Assembly: GCA_002694035.1 (NCBI GenBank)
Contig: NZKY01000037.1
Span: 20,031 to 62,872 of the forward strand
Direction: 5' to 3'
Source of the DNA: Opitutia bacterium
GTDB taxonomy: Bacteria > Verrucomicrobiota > Verrucomicrobiia > Opitutales > Seribacteraceae
DNA length: 42,842 nt
A model generated the notes under the pieces. That model saw only the letters and a program-made list of their open reading frames with translations, did no database searches and was not told the DNA's origin. The translations under genes were made by a program, and so were the position numbers. Positions 26,973 through 35,567 of this stretch are shown one piece after another (the stretch's first letter is position 1; every line of letters begins with the position of its first letter).

Positions 26973-27846
26973 CGAGAAGCTTAAGCATTTGCAGGATTTG
27001 ATAAATCAAGGTCTTGATAATCTATTGCCAAAAAACACTGAAAAGCCAGCTCATTTGCATGATGCAATGCGATACAGCATGAATGCAGGGGGCAAGCGAA
27101 TACGTCCAATACTAGTTTTTGCCGCTCACGAAATTTTCCCGAGTGACCTTGATCCTTTACCAGCTGCAATTGCAGTTGAATGTATCCATACCTACAGCCT
27201 GATCCATGACGATCTTCCTGCGATGGATAATTCTGCTTTACGAAGGGGTATGCCTTCCTGTCACATTGAATATGATGAAGCTACTGCCATTCTTGCTGGA
27301 GATGCTTTTCAACCTCTTGCATTTGAGCTTTTATCAAATTCATATTCGAATATTCCTGAAGTTTCTATCGATTTGATTAAAATTCTTTCTAGTAATGCGG
27401 GAAGTAGAAAATTAGTTGGTGGTCAGATGCAGGATTTACTTTCAGAGGGTCAAGAACCTAATGAGAATGAATTATCTTACATTCATTCAAATAAAACAGC
27501 TGCGATGATTCGAGCATCCTTAGAAATGGGTCTTAAACTAGGCAAAGAGGGATTTAATGAAAAAAAATTGGAAAAAATAAGCCAAGTTGGGCATTCGCTT
27601 GGACTTGCTTTTCAAGCCATTGACGATCTTTTAGACATCACCCAGACATCATCGAGGTTAGGAAAAGATGCTGATCACGATAGTCATAATGGCAAAATTA
27701 CATGGATTTCTCTAAAAGGTGAGGCAGAGGCACGCAAGTTAGCTATTAAGCATTCAGAAGATGCATTAAATTTTTTAAAATTTGTTGGAGGAGACTCTGT
27801 TTTTCTTAGTGAGTTAATTCATTTTATGCTTATTCGTGATTTCTAA
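26944..27846 (+). CDS. ispA: Polyprenyl (farnesyl/geranylgeranyl) diphosphate synthase
   Basis: A 300-residue trans-prenyltransferase that condenses isopentenyl diphosphate with allylic diphosphates to give FPP or GGPP for quinones, undecaprenol, and carotenoids or hopanoids. The first Asp-rich motif is LIHDDLPAMDN in the DDxxxxD form used by bacterial FPP/GGPP synthases; the second is FQAIDDLLD (DDxxD). GGKRIRPILV near residue 50 binds the diphosphate. Length fits IspA. The start may be 26962 (MNFNEKL) instead of 26944; 26944 is kept as the longer form. The C-terminus, ending HFMLIRDF, is slightly atypical; IspA proteins usually end near YIIxRxx. The next gene follows after 5 bases. Confidence 0.92.
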   Translation: MSLSQVMNFNEKLKHLQDLINQGLDNLLPKNTEKPAHLHDAMRYSMNAGGKRIRPILVFAAHEIFPSDLDPLPAAIAVECIHTYSLIHDDLPAMDNSALRRGMPSCHIEYDEATAILAGDAFQPLAFELLSNSYSNIPEVSIDLIKILSSNAGSRKLVGGQMQDLLSEGQEPNENELSYIHSNKTAAMIRASLEMGLKLGKEGFNEKKLEKISQVGHSLGLAFQAIDDLLDITQTSSRLGKDADHDSHNGKITWISLKGEAEARKLAIKHSEDALNFLKFVGGDSVFLSELIHFMLIRDF

Positions 27847-27851
27847 ATCTA

Positions 27852-28508
27852 ATGATTCCATACTTTTCAAACTCAAAAATCAAAGAGGATAGAGATTGGC
27901 GTGCTCGCTTGAATTTCTCAAGGGATCTTGGTACTGGTTTTGCCGCTCCGGGTGGAGAGTTTACTCGGGCACTTTACGAATGGTCATTCACTCCTGATGG
28001 TTCCTTACTTAAGAATCTCTTAATAGGGAGAAGAGTAGTCGAGCTTGGAGCTGGTATGATGCCATATGGTTACGCTTTAGCATCTGCATGTGGAGCAAAG
28101 AATTTTGTGGGTATTGAACCATTTTATAGTGATATACTGACAAGATCAATAAAAGCGTATATTCATACAAATGATAAGGTTATCGAAAGAATACCCTACA
28201 AGGTTGTACAGGATGACATGCTTGCATATTTGTCAAAAGAACCTGATAACCTGCTATGTATATTAGCTTGTGGGATTGAGGACTGTATTTTACCTGATCA
28301 GAATTATCGTAAAAGGGTTGAAAATCAAATTGTTCGTACACTTGAAGGAGATTGCTTTTTTTTAAGTTCGCACAGTGATCTTTTTCCTCAATCGTTAAAG
28401 TATTTCGAAATCACTTTTCGAAGACCACTTAACACTAAAGTTATTGATCGTTTGCGATTGCATGGTAGTTGTGATGCGTTCGAGAAGTATGAACTAAAGT
28501 ATATTTAG
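27852..28508 (+). CDS. Putative class I SAM-dependent methyltransferase
   Basis: A 218-residue cytosolic protein. Motif I of Rossmann methyltransferases is visible as RRVVELGAGMMPYGYALA (about residues 60-77). The second strand ends in FVGIEPF, an acidic residue in the position that binds the SAM ribose. VQDDMLAYL fits motif III. The rest resembles no specific methyltransferase I know, and there is no DPPY/NPPY motif, so a nucleic-acid amino-methylation role is unlikely. It starts 5 bases after ispA, which suggests cotranscription. A link to isoprenoid or quinone metabolism is only a guess from position. Confidence 0.65.
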   Translation: MIPYFSNSKIKEDRDWRARLNFSRDLGTGFAAPGGEFTRALYEWSFTPDGSLLKNLLIGRRVVELGAGMMPYGYALASACGAKNFVGIEPFYSDILTRSIKAYIHTNDKVIERIPYKVVQDDMLAYLSKEPDNLLCILACGIEDCILPDQNYRKRVENQIVRTLEGDCFFLSSHSDLFPQSLKYFEITFRRPLNTKVIDRLRLHGSCDAFEKYELKYI

Positions 28509-28566
28509 TATTTTTTTTCATTTGAACTAACATCTATTCAATGTAACTTGAAAATTTTGAAGACTC

Positions 28567-30510
28567 ATGACTTCGAATGATGATTTATACTGGGTTTTAA
28601 ATGGTGGTAAGACAAGTGGACCATTTTCTTATAATCATCTAGCTCAAGCGTTTGAAAATGAAGAGATTTCTGATGGTTCTTTAATCTGTTCAGTTGGACA
28701 AGATGAATGGGAACCAATTCAAAAATTATTTGACTTAGAAAAAGAGAATGAAATTCAATCTGATATTGGAAATAAGCGTGTCGTTATGGCAAAAAATAAA
28801 TCTGCTTTCCCCAATATTTTGCTCACTGGTATAGCCTTTTTTTTGGTTTTAGTTTGTGTAGGACTGTTTATTTATCTGAAGTCCGAAAAGGCTAAAAATC
28901 TCTTGGGTAAAAATGAGTCTCCAGTTTCTGAATCACAAAACAATAATTTTGAAGTAATTGCTAGTGATGCAATTGACTTTGCACTTATAACCATGGTCAA
29001 TGGCTATGCTCAGACAGAAGAGGGGGCTAATTTCTCTGGATGGGCAAAATCCTATTATCAAAATGTAGATTCCTTATCTCTTTTGATTGATTTTAATGAA
29101 GGACTGATTAATGAAGCCCATTCCTGGAATCCAGATGGAGAAAAATCTCCTGAAACCAGTTTGCAAAATGGGACAGGTGTAATAACAGAAAAAAATAATC
29201 AAGGTGTTACATTCAAGTACACAGAATATAAGGCCGGGCAAAAATCAGGTAAATCTGCCGAATGGCATTTAAACGGCCAAAAAAGTATTCAAGAAAGCTT
29301 TTTAGCCGGAGAGCCTCATGGACAAAAAATAATTTGGGATCCAAATGGACAAAAAATCGAAGAGGCCTTTTATACAAAGGGGATGGCAAATGGACCTTAC
29401 TCAAAATGGGCATCAAACGGTCAAAAAATAGAACAAGGTATCTACAAAGACGGGAACCTTGATGGACGAAGAATTCTTTGGACTTCTGATGGAGAAGTTA
29501 GGGAGGATCAATTTTATGAAAATGGTAAGATGCTCGAACCAGTTGCAAAGAAAAATGAAATTATGGATGAAGTTCTAAAAGTTGAGAATGAAGATCCTAT
29601 TTTAGCCAAGTATCTAGAAAATATTGAGGAAGATGGTCATGGGTTAGAAGTCGCTAAGGATCTTGCAGCATTTGTTAAAAATCTACAGCGGAAATATCAA
29701 GAAAATGAAATGATTAGTGGTGAAATTTTTATCGAATTAGGACTTGGTTTACTAGATCAATCAATTGCTAATGAGATATCCTCCAGTCTTCTGCTAGATT
29801 CTCTTGAAATGGTAGAGAATCGTTGGTCAATTAAAATTAAAAAAAGTGCAAATGGTTTTATATTATGCGAATTCCCTGACCGTGTTACTTTTGCTGGACT
29901 GACTTGGGATCAAAGTAAATTCGAAAATTTATCCATAAATTTAATAAATGCAGAAAGTAGATCTGCAGTGATTGAAGATTTGAAAAAATTATTTTCAATT
30001 TCTGACATTTCTCTTGGTTTAGATACCACTTTGATGACTAAACTAGTTAAAAGAAAGATGTGGGATAACTTGTCAGTTGCAGCCGATGAATTCGAAAAGG
30101 CCAACTTCAAGGTAAAGCAGGGAGTGCTGACTTATGAAACTGCTGTAAATAAAACCATTAAGAAGATTAACCCTCAGGGTAAATCAGAATTCACTACAAT
30201 ATCTGAAGATGTTATTTTTACTTTTGATAAGAGGATAGAAAACAAGCCTGTTGGGCAAATCTTTGATGCTTTTAACGGTGTTCGTGCTCAGTATGAAGAG
30301 ATCAAAAATGGGACTTTAACCATTCGTAAGTATTCGAACTTAGTCATCTTTTCTGATGAGAAATCAGTGGATGGAAATCAATTTTTATACCCAAGTGTTA
30401 CCCTTCAAATCGCGGGAGTTACTCCATTTAAAGATAGTTCACTTATTCGAGCAATAAAACTTGATTTAGGTGAAAAAGTGGAAGAACCAATTTATAATGA
30501 GAATCCGTAA
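28567..30510 (+). CDS. GYF_2 domain, transmembrane segment, YwqK/MORN-type repeats and unknown C-terminal domain
   Basis: A 647-residue protein. Residues 7-56 form a GYF_2 domain (YWVLNGGKTSGPFSYNHLAQAF...DEWEPI). A transmembrane helix follows at about 82-104. After a Asn/Ser-rich linker come repeats of the YwqK type at about 180-310, recognised by the recurring N-G-Q-K-(I/S)-E and G-x-x-x-G-x-x-x-W units (LNGQKSIQES, PNGQKIEEAF, SNGQKIEQGI). The last ~300 residues match nothing I recognise. With the GYF_2 domain inside and the repeats outside, it could sense or bind across the membrane. Function unknown. YwqK is often named an antitoxin, but I see no toxin partner here. Confidence 0.8.
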   Translation: MTSNDDLYWVLNGGKTSGPFSYNHLAQAFENEEISDGSLICSVGQDEWEPIQKLFDLEKENEIQSDIGNKRVVMAKNKSAFPNILLTGIAFFLVLVCVGLFIYLKSEKAKNLLGKNESPVSESQNNNFEVIASDAIDFALITMVNGYAQTEEGANFSGWAKSYYQNVDSLSLLIDFNEGLINEAHSWNPDGEKSPETSLQNGTGVITEKNNQGVTFKYTEYKAGQKSGKSAEWHLNGQKSIQESFLAGEPHGQKIIWDPNGQKIEEAFYTKGMANGPYSKWASNGQKIEQGIYKDGNLDGRRILWTSDGEVREDQFYENGKMLEPVAKKNEIMDEVLKVENEDPILAKYLENIEEDGHGLEVAKDLAAFVKNLQRKYQENEMISGEIFIELGLGLLDQSIANEISSSLLLDSLEMVENRWSIKIKKSANGFILCEFPDRVTFAGLTWDQSKFENLSINLINAESRSAVIEDLKKLFSISDISLGLDTTLMTKLVKRKMWDNLSVAADEFEKANFKVKQGVLTYETAVNKTIKKINPQGKSEFTTISEDVIFTFDKRIENKPVGQIFDAFNGVRAQYEEIKNGTLTIRKYSNLVIFSDEKSVDGNQFLYPSVTLQIAGVTPFKDSSLIRAIKLDLGEKVEEPIYNENP

Positions 30511-30515
30511 AAAGA

Positions 30516-31292
30516 TTATTTAAGCTCACGGTTCTGTTTTTCGATTAATTCTCTTATTCCTTTTTCGGAAAGTGAGAGTAATTGATCAAATTCCTCTCGA
30601 TCGTATGTGGCTTCCTCGCCAGACGATTGAACTTCAACAAATTTGCCTTTTCCAGTCATGACCACATTTGCATCCACTGTGGCATCGCGATCTTCAGGAT
30701 AATCTAGATCGAGGATGCAATTATTTTCGTAAACCCCAGCACTTATGGCAGCTAAGTTGTCGATAATCGGATCCTCTTTGATTTTTTCTTCTTCAAGTAA
30801 TTTATTGACGGCAATACGCATGGCTAACCATGAACCTGTAATGGATGCTGTGCGAGTTCCTCCATCTGCCTGAAGCACATCGCAATCAATCCAAATTGTT
30901 TTATCAGGTAGTTTTTTCAGGTCAATTACGGCTCTTAGTGATCTTCCAATTAGACGTTGTATTTCAATATTTCTCCCATCTTGTTTTCCTTTACTAATAG
31001 GACGATCTTTTCGGGTTAAAGTTGAATAGGGAAGCATGGCATATTCTGCCGTCAGCCAACCTCCTTGGATTTTTTGCTGCCTCATCCATCCTGGAACCCT
31101 GTCTTCTACAGTTGCTGCACAAATAACCCGTGTATTCCCAAAAGAGCATAATACTGAGCCATTGGCATGAGGTGCGATATTAACTTCAAAGGATACGTAT
31201 CTCATTTCATCAAGTTTTCGACCGGAAGGTCTTTTAAAAACTTGACTGAGCTGTTCGGCAAGAAGACTTGGTTCAGTGTGATCAGGTTTCAT
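30516..31292 (-). CDS. rph: Ribonuclease PH
   Basis: A 258-residue phosphorolytic 3'-5' exoribonuclease that trims tRNA 3' ends. I start at the internal ATG (MKPDHTEPSLL, near 31292); an upstream in-frame TTG near 31316 would add 8 residues. RPSGRKLDEMR is the family N-terminus. RDRPISKGKQDGRNIEIQRLIGRSLRAV contains the Arg-rich phosphate/RNA site. CDVLQADGGTRTASITG and DLDYPEDRDATVDANVVM are diagnostic, with the catalytic Asp in the last. The start overlaps the beta-CASP gene end by about 11 bases. Confidence 0.97.
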   Translation of the reverse strand: MKPDHTEPSLLAEQLSQVFKRPSGRKLDEMRYVSFEVNIAPHANGSVLCSFGNTRVICAATVEDRVPGWMRQQKIQGGWLTAEYAMLPYSTLTRKDRPISKGKQDGRNIEIQRLIGRSLRAVIDLKKLPDKTIWIDCDVLQADGGTRTASITGSWLAMRIAVNKLLEEEKIKEDPIIDNLAAISAGVYENNCILDLDYPEDRDATVDANVVMTGKGKFVEVQSSGEEATYDREEFDQLLSLSEKGIRELIEKQNRELK

Positions 31293-32634
31293 AAATTTCA
31301 AGCGGTTTAGGATCAATTATTTTCGCATTGGTTTTTTTGAGGGATTCCGCAAACCATTTTCTCGCATCCGCATCCCCGTGATGTAAAAAAATGTTTTTTG
31401 GCATAAGCTTTTCAGCGTAGGAAACAATTTCTTCTCTGTCTGCATGTCCACTAAGATCGAATTTCTCAATTCTAGCATTAACGGTTACGACATGATTATA
31501 CGCCGTGAATTCAAATGTGTCATTTGATTTACAATTTAGAAGCTGACCACCTGGGGTGCTTGGGTCGCAATACCCGACAAAAAATATTGAGTTTTTTTCT
31601 GAACTAAGAATGGAAGAGGCAATAACATAGGATGGAGTATTTTCAACAAGCATTCCACTGCTGACCAGAAAAATCCCTTTAATTGGAGGTTCTTGTCCAG
31701 GTTCGAGTTTTTTGGGTAGAGGTTGCACGCCAATATTTCTAAGTATTTTTCGATTAAACCTCACGCGGTTTGTATTTTTAGAAATTTCGTGAAAGTGGTT
31801 TACTAAGTCCATCCCAAGCCCGGAACAAAATATTGGTACTTTGGGGAGTACTTTCTTTTTAATTGCATCTTCTATGACTGAAAGTAATTCCTGCATTCTA
31901 CCAAGGGCGAATACTGGAATTAGAACGGAGCCTCCAGACTGAATTGTGGAGTTAGTTTGGCTTAAAAGACTTGTAATTTCGGATTCTCTTTTCTTTGCCG
32001 AATTTCTCTCGTACATGCCCCTTGTTGTTTCGGTCACGAGAGTGTCTACTCTTTCAAGTAATGGTTGGGCTCCGTCAAGAGTCCTTTGATCATCAAAGAG
32101 AATATCTCCAGTAAATAAAATTCTTTCTTTTGGGCTCTTTATTTCTACTGAAACAGCCCCGGCAACATGTCCTGCGTGATGAAGAATTACATCGATATAT
32201 CTTCCATCTTTTTCAATTGTGAACGGTTTCTTTATAGCTAAAGTTTTCATCCTGTCATACAAGGATGAAAGATCGGATCTGCCATACAATGGAAGTTCAG
32301 TCAGATTAAGTTCATTGCGTTGCCTTTTCATGACAGAAATAGAATTTGAAAGCATTCTTCGGGCAAGTATGGAACTTGGATAGCTCATCAAAACAGGTGC
32401 ATCGGGATGCTCCCTAGATAAGAGCGGCAATGAGCCCAGATGATCAAGATGGCAATGAGTCAGAACTATAAAGTCTAGGGAATTACGATCAATCTCGTTA
32501 ATAGCTGGAATAGCTTCTTTTCCTGCAAACTTTGGGTGAAGACCAGAATCTATAGCAAAGCGAAAACCATTCACTTCGCAGATAGAACAATTTGCACCAA
32601 TCCCTCCATGAGGGTTCATATCGATAAATCTCAT
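31282..32634 (-). CDS. Metallo-beta-lactamase/beta-CASP RNA nuclease (RMMBL-containing)
   Basis: A 450-residue zinc-dependent nuclease. The MBL motif is LTHCHLDHLG (H60, H62, D64, H65). The further metal ligands lie in HHAGHVAGAVS and LFTGDILFDD. A beta-CASP insert follows (GGSVLIPVFALGRMQELL, FCSGLGMDL). The C-terminal RMMBL motif is FDLSGHADREEIVSYAEKL ending in FLHHGD. This is the CPSF-73/YSH1-like bacterial group, shorter than RNase J. Position between apaG and rph, with overlaps on both sides (4 and about 11 bases), supports a role in RNA processing, probably handing ends to RNase PH. A tRNA or mRNA target is not determinable. Confidence 0.93.
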   Translation of the reverse strand: MRFIDMNPHGGIGANCSICEVNGFRFAIDSGLHPKFAGKEAIPAINEIDRNSLDFIVLTHCHLDHLGSLPLLSREHPDAPVLMSYPSSILARRMLSNSISVMKRQRNELNLTELPLYGRSDLSSLYDRMKTLAIKKPFTIEKDGRYIDVILHHAGHVAGAVSVEIKSPKERILFTGDILFDDQRTLDGAQPLLERVDTLVTETTRGMYERNSAKKRESEITSLLSQTNSTIQSGGSVLIPVFALGRMQELLSVIEDAIKKKVLPKVPIFCSGLGMDLVNHFHEISKNTNRVRFNRKILRNIGVQPLPKKLEPGQEPPIKGIFLVSSGMLVENTPSYVIASSILSSEKNSIFFVGYCDPSTPGGQLLNCKSNDTFEFTAYNHVVTVNARIEKFDLSGHADREEIVSYAEKLMPKNIFLHHGDADARKWFAESLKKTNAKIIDPKPLEIYET

Positions 32635-33041
32635 GAATGGGTAGATTCGGTGCTTGGGTCTTCTGGGATATCTAAAAGAAAAGGATTTATTCGAACATGT
32701 ATTTTCTTATCAAATTCGTCATATCCATGAAATGAGCCTGAGGCTTGTGCTGAAAGGTGGGTTACATGATAGCTGTTATAAGAAAAGGAATCCCCTGGTT
32801 TTATAGTTGGGGTTTCGCCGACAATTTTGTCTCCCTCAACAACTGTGGTTGTTCCGTCGACATTTGATAATATCCATTTTCTGCCAAGCAGAGTGACTTT
32901 TCGATCACTTAGATTGTGAATAGAAATGAAGTATATAAAAGCATGGAGATTAATTCCCTTGATAGTGGGCTTTTCCCGGTGGTGAACCAGTTTTTCAAGG
33001 GACGCAGTTAACCCTTCCAATTCTACGCTGTCTTCGTTCAA
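32631..33041 (-). CDS. apaG: ApaG (DUF525) family protein
   Basis: A 136-residue protein with the immunoglobulin-like ApaG fold. The signature lies in the middle: FIYFISIHNLSDRKVTLLGRKWILSN, then VVEGDKIVGETPTIKPGDSFSYNS. The C-terminus after residue ~118 is diverged. ApaG is linked to Ap4A and envelope-related processes in other bacteria, with no settled biochemical role. It is the first gene of the apaG/beta-CASP/rph run (4-base overlap with the next), and divergent from purH across a 127-base region in which I see no clear operator. Confidence 0.9.
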   Translation of the reverse strand: MNEDSVELEGLTASLEKLVHHREKPTIKGINLHAFIYFISIHNLSDRKVTLLGRKWILSNVDGTTTVVEGDKIVGETPTIKPGDSFSYNSYHVTHLSAQASGSFHGYDEFDKKIHVRINPFLLDIPEDPSTESTHS

Positions 33042-33168
33042 ATTATTTTAAATGCGTATCTTAGCATAGAAGACAAAAAGACCAATTCTTTTTCTGAAAA
33101 TAAAGATTAATATAAAAAAAAGTTGAATTCGCTTGCACCTAACGACATTGAAAACACAAAGGTATGAT

Positions 33169-34716
33169 ATGCAAAAGTACGCATTATTGTCAGTTAGCGA
33201 TAAAACGGGGATTGTTGAATTTGCCAGTGAATTAATCGAGGTTCATGCGTTCCAAATTCTCAGCACTGGTGGTACTGCCACAATTCTAAGAGATAATGGC
33301 ATCGAAGTGACGGATGTTAGCGATAGAACTGGATTTCCTGAAATGATGGATGGTCGGGTAAAAACTCTTCACCCAAAAATACACGGTGGTCTGCTTTGCA
33401 TTCGTGATAATAAAGATCATGTTAAAGCAGCAGTTGAGAATGATATTGCTCTGATTGATTTAGTCGTCGTCAATCTTTATCCGTTTGAAGAGACTGTATC
33501 TCGCTCTGATGTTGGCATTGATGAAGCTATTGAGCAAATTGATATTGGGGGCCCATCGATGTTAAGAAGTGCTGCAAAAAATCACCATGATGTTACCGTT
33601 GTTTGTGATCCTACTGATTATGTTAGGGTTCTTGAGGCATTAAATAATAACAATTTAAATGAGCTCAGAAAAGAACTCGCATTGAAAGTTTTCAAAAGAA
33701 CTTCATTGTATGATAAAGCAATTTCCGAATTCCTTGATTCGAAAGTGAATGATCAACCTGATTTGGATTCAATCTCTGGTTTTCCCTCGATTATGAATTT
33801 AGAGATGAAAAAATCCCTTCCTCTTCGCTATGGTGAAAATCCTCATCAGCAAGCAGCTTTGTATGGTGAATTTCTCGAATATTTTGATCAGTTACAAGGT
33901 AAAGAGTTGAGTTACAATAATATTTTAGATATTTCTTCCTCAGCTTATCTTATTGGTGAATTTGAACGGCCCACTGTAGCTATTCTTAAGCATACCAATC
34001 CTTGTGGTGTTGCTAGTGCTGATAATTTAGAAACCGCATGGGATCTTGCATTTGCAACTGATCGTCAAGCACCTTTCGGTGGAATTATTGTGGTGAATAA
34101 TACTTTGGATGTTGGATTAGCAGAAAAGATTGGGGATATATTTTGTGAGGTCATCATAGCACCCGGCTACACAGAGGAAGCTTTATCTGTGTTTCAGAAG
34201 AAAAAAAATCTTAGACTTCTTGTCTCGAAAGTTGGGTTTGGTCCTGAAACTTTGCAGGAAATTCGAACGGTTCCTGGTGGTTTTCTTGCACAGGACCGAG
34301 ATCAAAAACGGGTAAACCCAAAGAATTATAAAATTGTAAGTGAGCGGCATCCGACTGATTTAGAATGGCGATCTATGCTTTTTGGTTGGCGAGTTGTACG
34401 TCATGTAAAAAGCAATGCAATTGTTTATGCTGGAGATGAGCGTACTCTTGGTGTTGGTGCTGGTCAAATGGCACGCGTTGATAGTTCTCGGATTGCAGTT
34501 TGGAAAGCTGGTGAATCTGGGCTGTCGTTGAGAGGTTCAGCAGTAGCATCGGATGCATTTTTTCCTTTTCCAGATGGTTTGCTTGCCGCGGCTGATGCAG
34601 GTGCCACGGCCGCAATTCAACCTGGAGGAAGTGTGCGGGATGAAGATGTTGTAGCTGCTGCCAACGAGAGGAATATGAGCATGGTTTTCACGAGTGCCAG
34701 GCATTTTAAGCACTAA
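33169..34716 (+). CDS. purH: Bifunctional AICAR transformylase / IMP cyclohydrolase
   Basis: A 515-residue enzyme for the last two steps of IMP synthesis, using 10-formyl-THF. I start at MQKYALLSVSDKTG (33169), preceded by AAAGG; the TTG at 33133 adds only unrelated residues. The N-terminal MGS-like cyclohydrolase domain shows LSTGGTATIL and RVKTLHPKIHGG. The linker has DIGGPSMLRSAAKNHHDV. The transformylase half has LRYGENPHQQAALYG, the catalytic KHTNPCGVAS, and the terminal DAFFPFPDGLLAAADAGATAAIQPGGSVRD. Complete and normal in length. PurU in this window affects the same 10-formyl-THF pool. Confidence 0.97.
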   Translation: MQKYALLSVSDKTGIVEFASELIEVHAFQILSTGGTATILRDNGIEVTDVSDRTGFPEMMDGRVKTLHPKIHGGLLCIRDNKDHVKAAVENDIALIDLVVVNLYPFEETVSRSDVGIDEAIEQIDIGGPSMLRSAAKNHHDVTVVCDPTDYVRVLEALNNNNLNELRKELALKVFKRTSLYDKAISEFLDSKVNDQPDLDSISGFPSIMNLEMKKSLPLRYGENPHQQAALYGEFLEYFDQLQGKELSYNNILDISSSAYLIGEFERPTVAILKHTNPCGVASADNLETAWDLAFATDRQAPFGGIIVVNNTLDVGLAEKIGDIFCEVIIAPGYTEEALSVFQKKKNLRLLVSKVGFGPETLQEIRTVPGGFLAQDRDQKRVNPKNYKIVSERHPTDLEWRSMLFGWRVVRHVKSNAIVYAGDERTLGVGAGQMARVDSSRIAVWKAGESGLSLRGSAVASDAFFPFPDGLLAAADAGATAAIQPGGSVRDEDVVAAANERNMSMVFTSARHFKH

Positions 34717-34726
34717 ATGGAATAGT

Positions 34727-34755
34727 TTTTGATTTACCAATATCTTTGATACAAT
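34727..34755 (+). promoter_or_regulatory. Weak candidate promoter for the M48 protease gene
   Basis: TTTTGA (34727-34732), 17 bases, TACAAT (34750-34755), in the 50-base gap after purH. The -10 is a good match, the -35 is poor. The ATG comes only 11 bases after the -10, so the transcript would be almost leaderless. Confidence 0.3.
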
Positions 34756-34766
34756 AAATTTTATTC

Positions 34767-35567
34767 ATGATGAGAATTATTAACTTCAAGGAATTAATTT
34801 CACTCTTTTTGCTGTTATCCGCTCTGTTACTTGGTGGTTGTGGAACGGCTATGCTTTCAGACGCACATTTGGCAAAACAGGCGAAAAGCCAGTTTTCGCA
34901 GATGAAAAAAGCCGAAAAGCTATCAAAAAATGCTTCATACAAGGCCATGGTCAATCGGATCGGCAAGCGAATCGCGGGCGTTGCCCAAGTCGATCTACCC
35001 GGTACCGAGTGGGAGTTTGTGGTATTTGACAAAAATGAAGCTAACGCTTTTGCCATGCCCGGTGGTAAAGTTGGCGTGAATAGTGGACTTATCACTCTTG
35101 CTAATGGCAACGAAGACGAAGTTGCCGCAGTCATTGGCCATGAGGTGGCTCATGTGGCCTTGCGTCATAGCAATAAAAGAATGTCACAAGCAATCGGTAT
35201 CGGTCTGGGTGGATTAATTTTGGAAACCGCAATCCGAAACAAGAGTGAAACCGATCGACTCTTGGCAAGAGGTGCATATGGGGCTGGCACGACTGTTGGC
35301 TTGGCCCTTCCTTACTCTCGCTCAAATGAGAGGGAAGCTGATCACCGGGGGCTCTTATATTCCGCAATGGCTGGTTACGATCCAAGAGGGGCCGTTAGCT
35401 TTTGGGAAAAGATGGTGAAGGCTAGTAGTGGCGGAAAAATTCCTGAGTTTTTATCCACTCATCCAAATCCGAGCAACAGGATTGAGTTTCTTGAAGCGAA
35501 TATGGAAAAAGCACTTGCTCTTTATCGGGAAGCAAAATTATCTCGCGGAGAAAAACCAAATCCATGA
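34767..35567 (+). CDS. M48-family zinc metalloprotease lipoprotein
   Basis: A 266-residue protease with a lipoprotein signal: LLLSALLLGGCGTAM, with lipidated Cys25. Zinc-binding HEVAH is at residues 115-119 (VIGHEVAHVALRH). The third ligand Glu lies near 180 in NEREADHRGLLY. NAFAMPGGKVGVNSGLI matches the active-site edge of the LoiP/BepA/YcaL group of envelope quality-control proteases. No TPR domain follows, so it is of the short LoiP/YcaL type. By eye its coding sequence is richer in G+C than its neighbours. The stop overlaps the next ATG by 4 bases. Confidence 0.93.
   Translation: MMRIINFKELISLFLLLSALLLGGCGTAMLSDAHLAKQAKSQFSQMKKAEKLSKNASYKAMVNRIGKRIAGVAQVDLPGTEWEFVVFDKNEANAFAMPGGKVGVNSGLITLANGNEDEVAAVIGHEVAHVALRHSNKRMSQAIGIGLGGLILETAIRNKSETDRLLARGAYGAGTTVGLALPYSRSNEREADHRGLLYSAMAGYDPRGAVSFWEKMVKASSGGKIPEFLSTHPNPSNRIEFLEANMEKALALYREAKLSRGEKPNP

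Noticed and set aside
28567-30510. YwqK-type repeats suggesting a toxin-antitoxin system
   Set aside because: The family name is historical. No toxin-sized gene is adjacent (rph converges on one side, a methyltransferase-like gene lies on the other), and the repeats are embedded in a large membrane protein.
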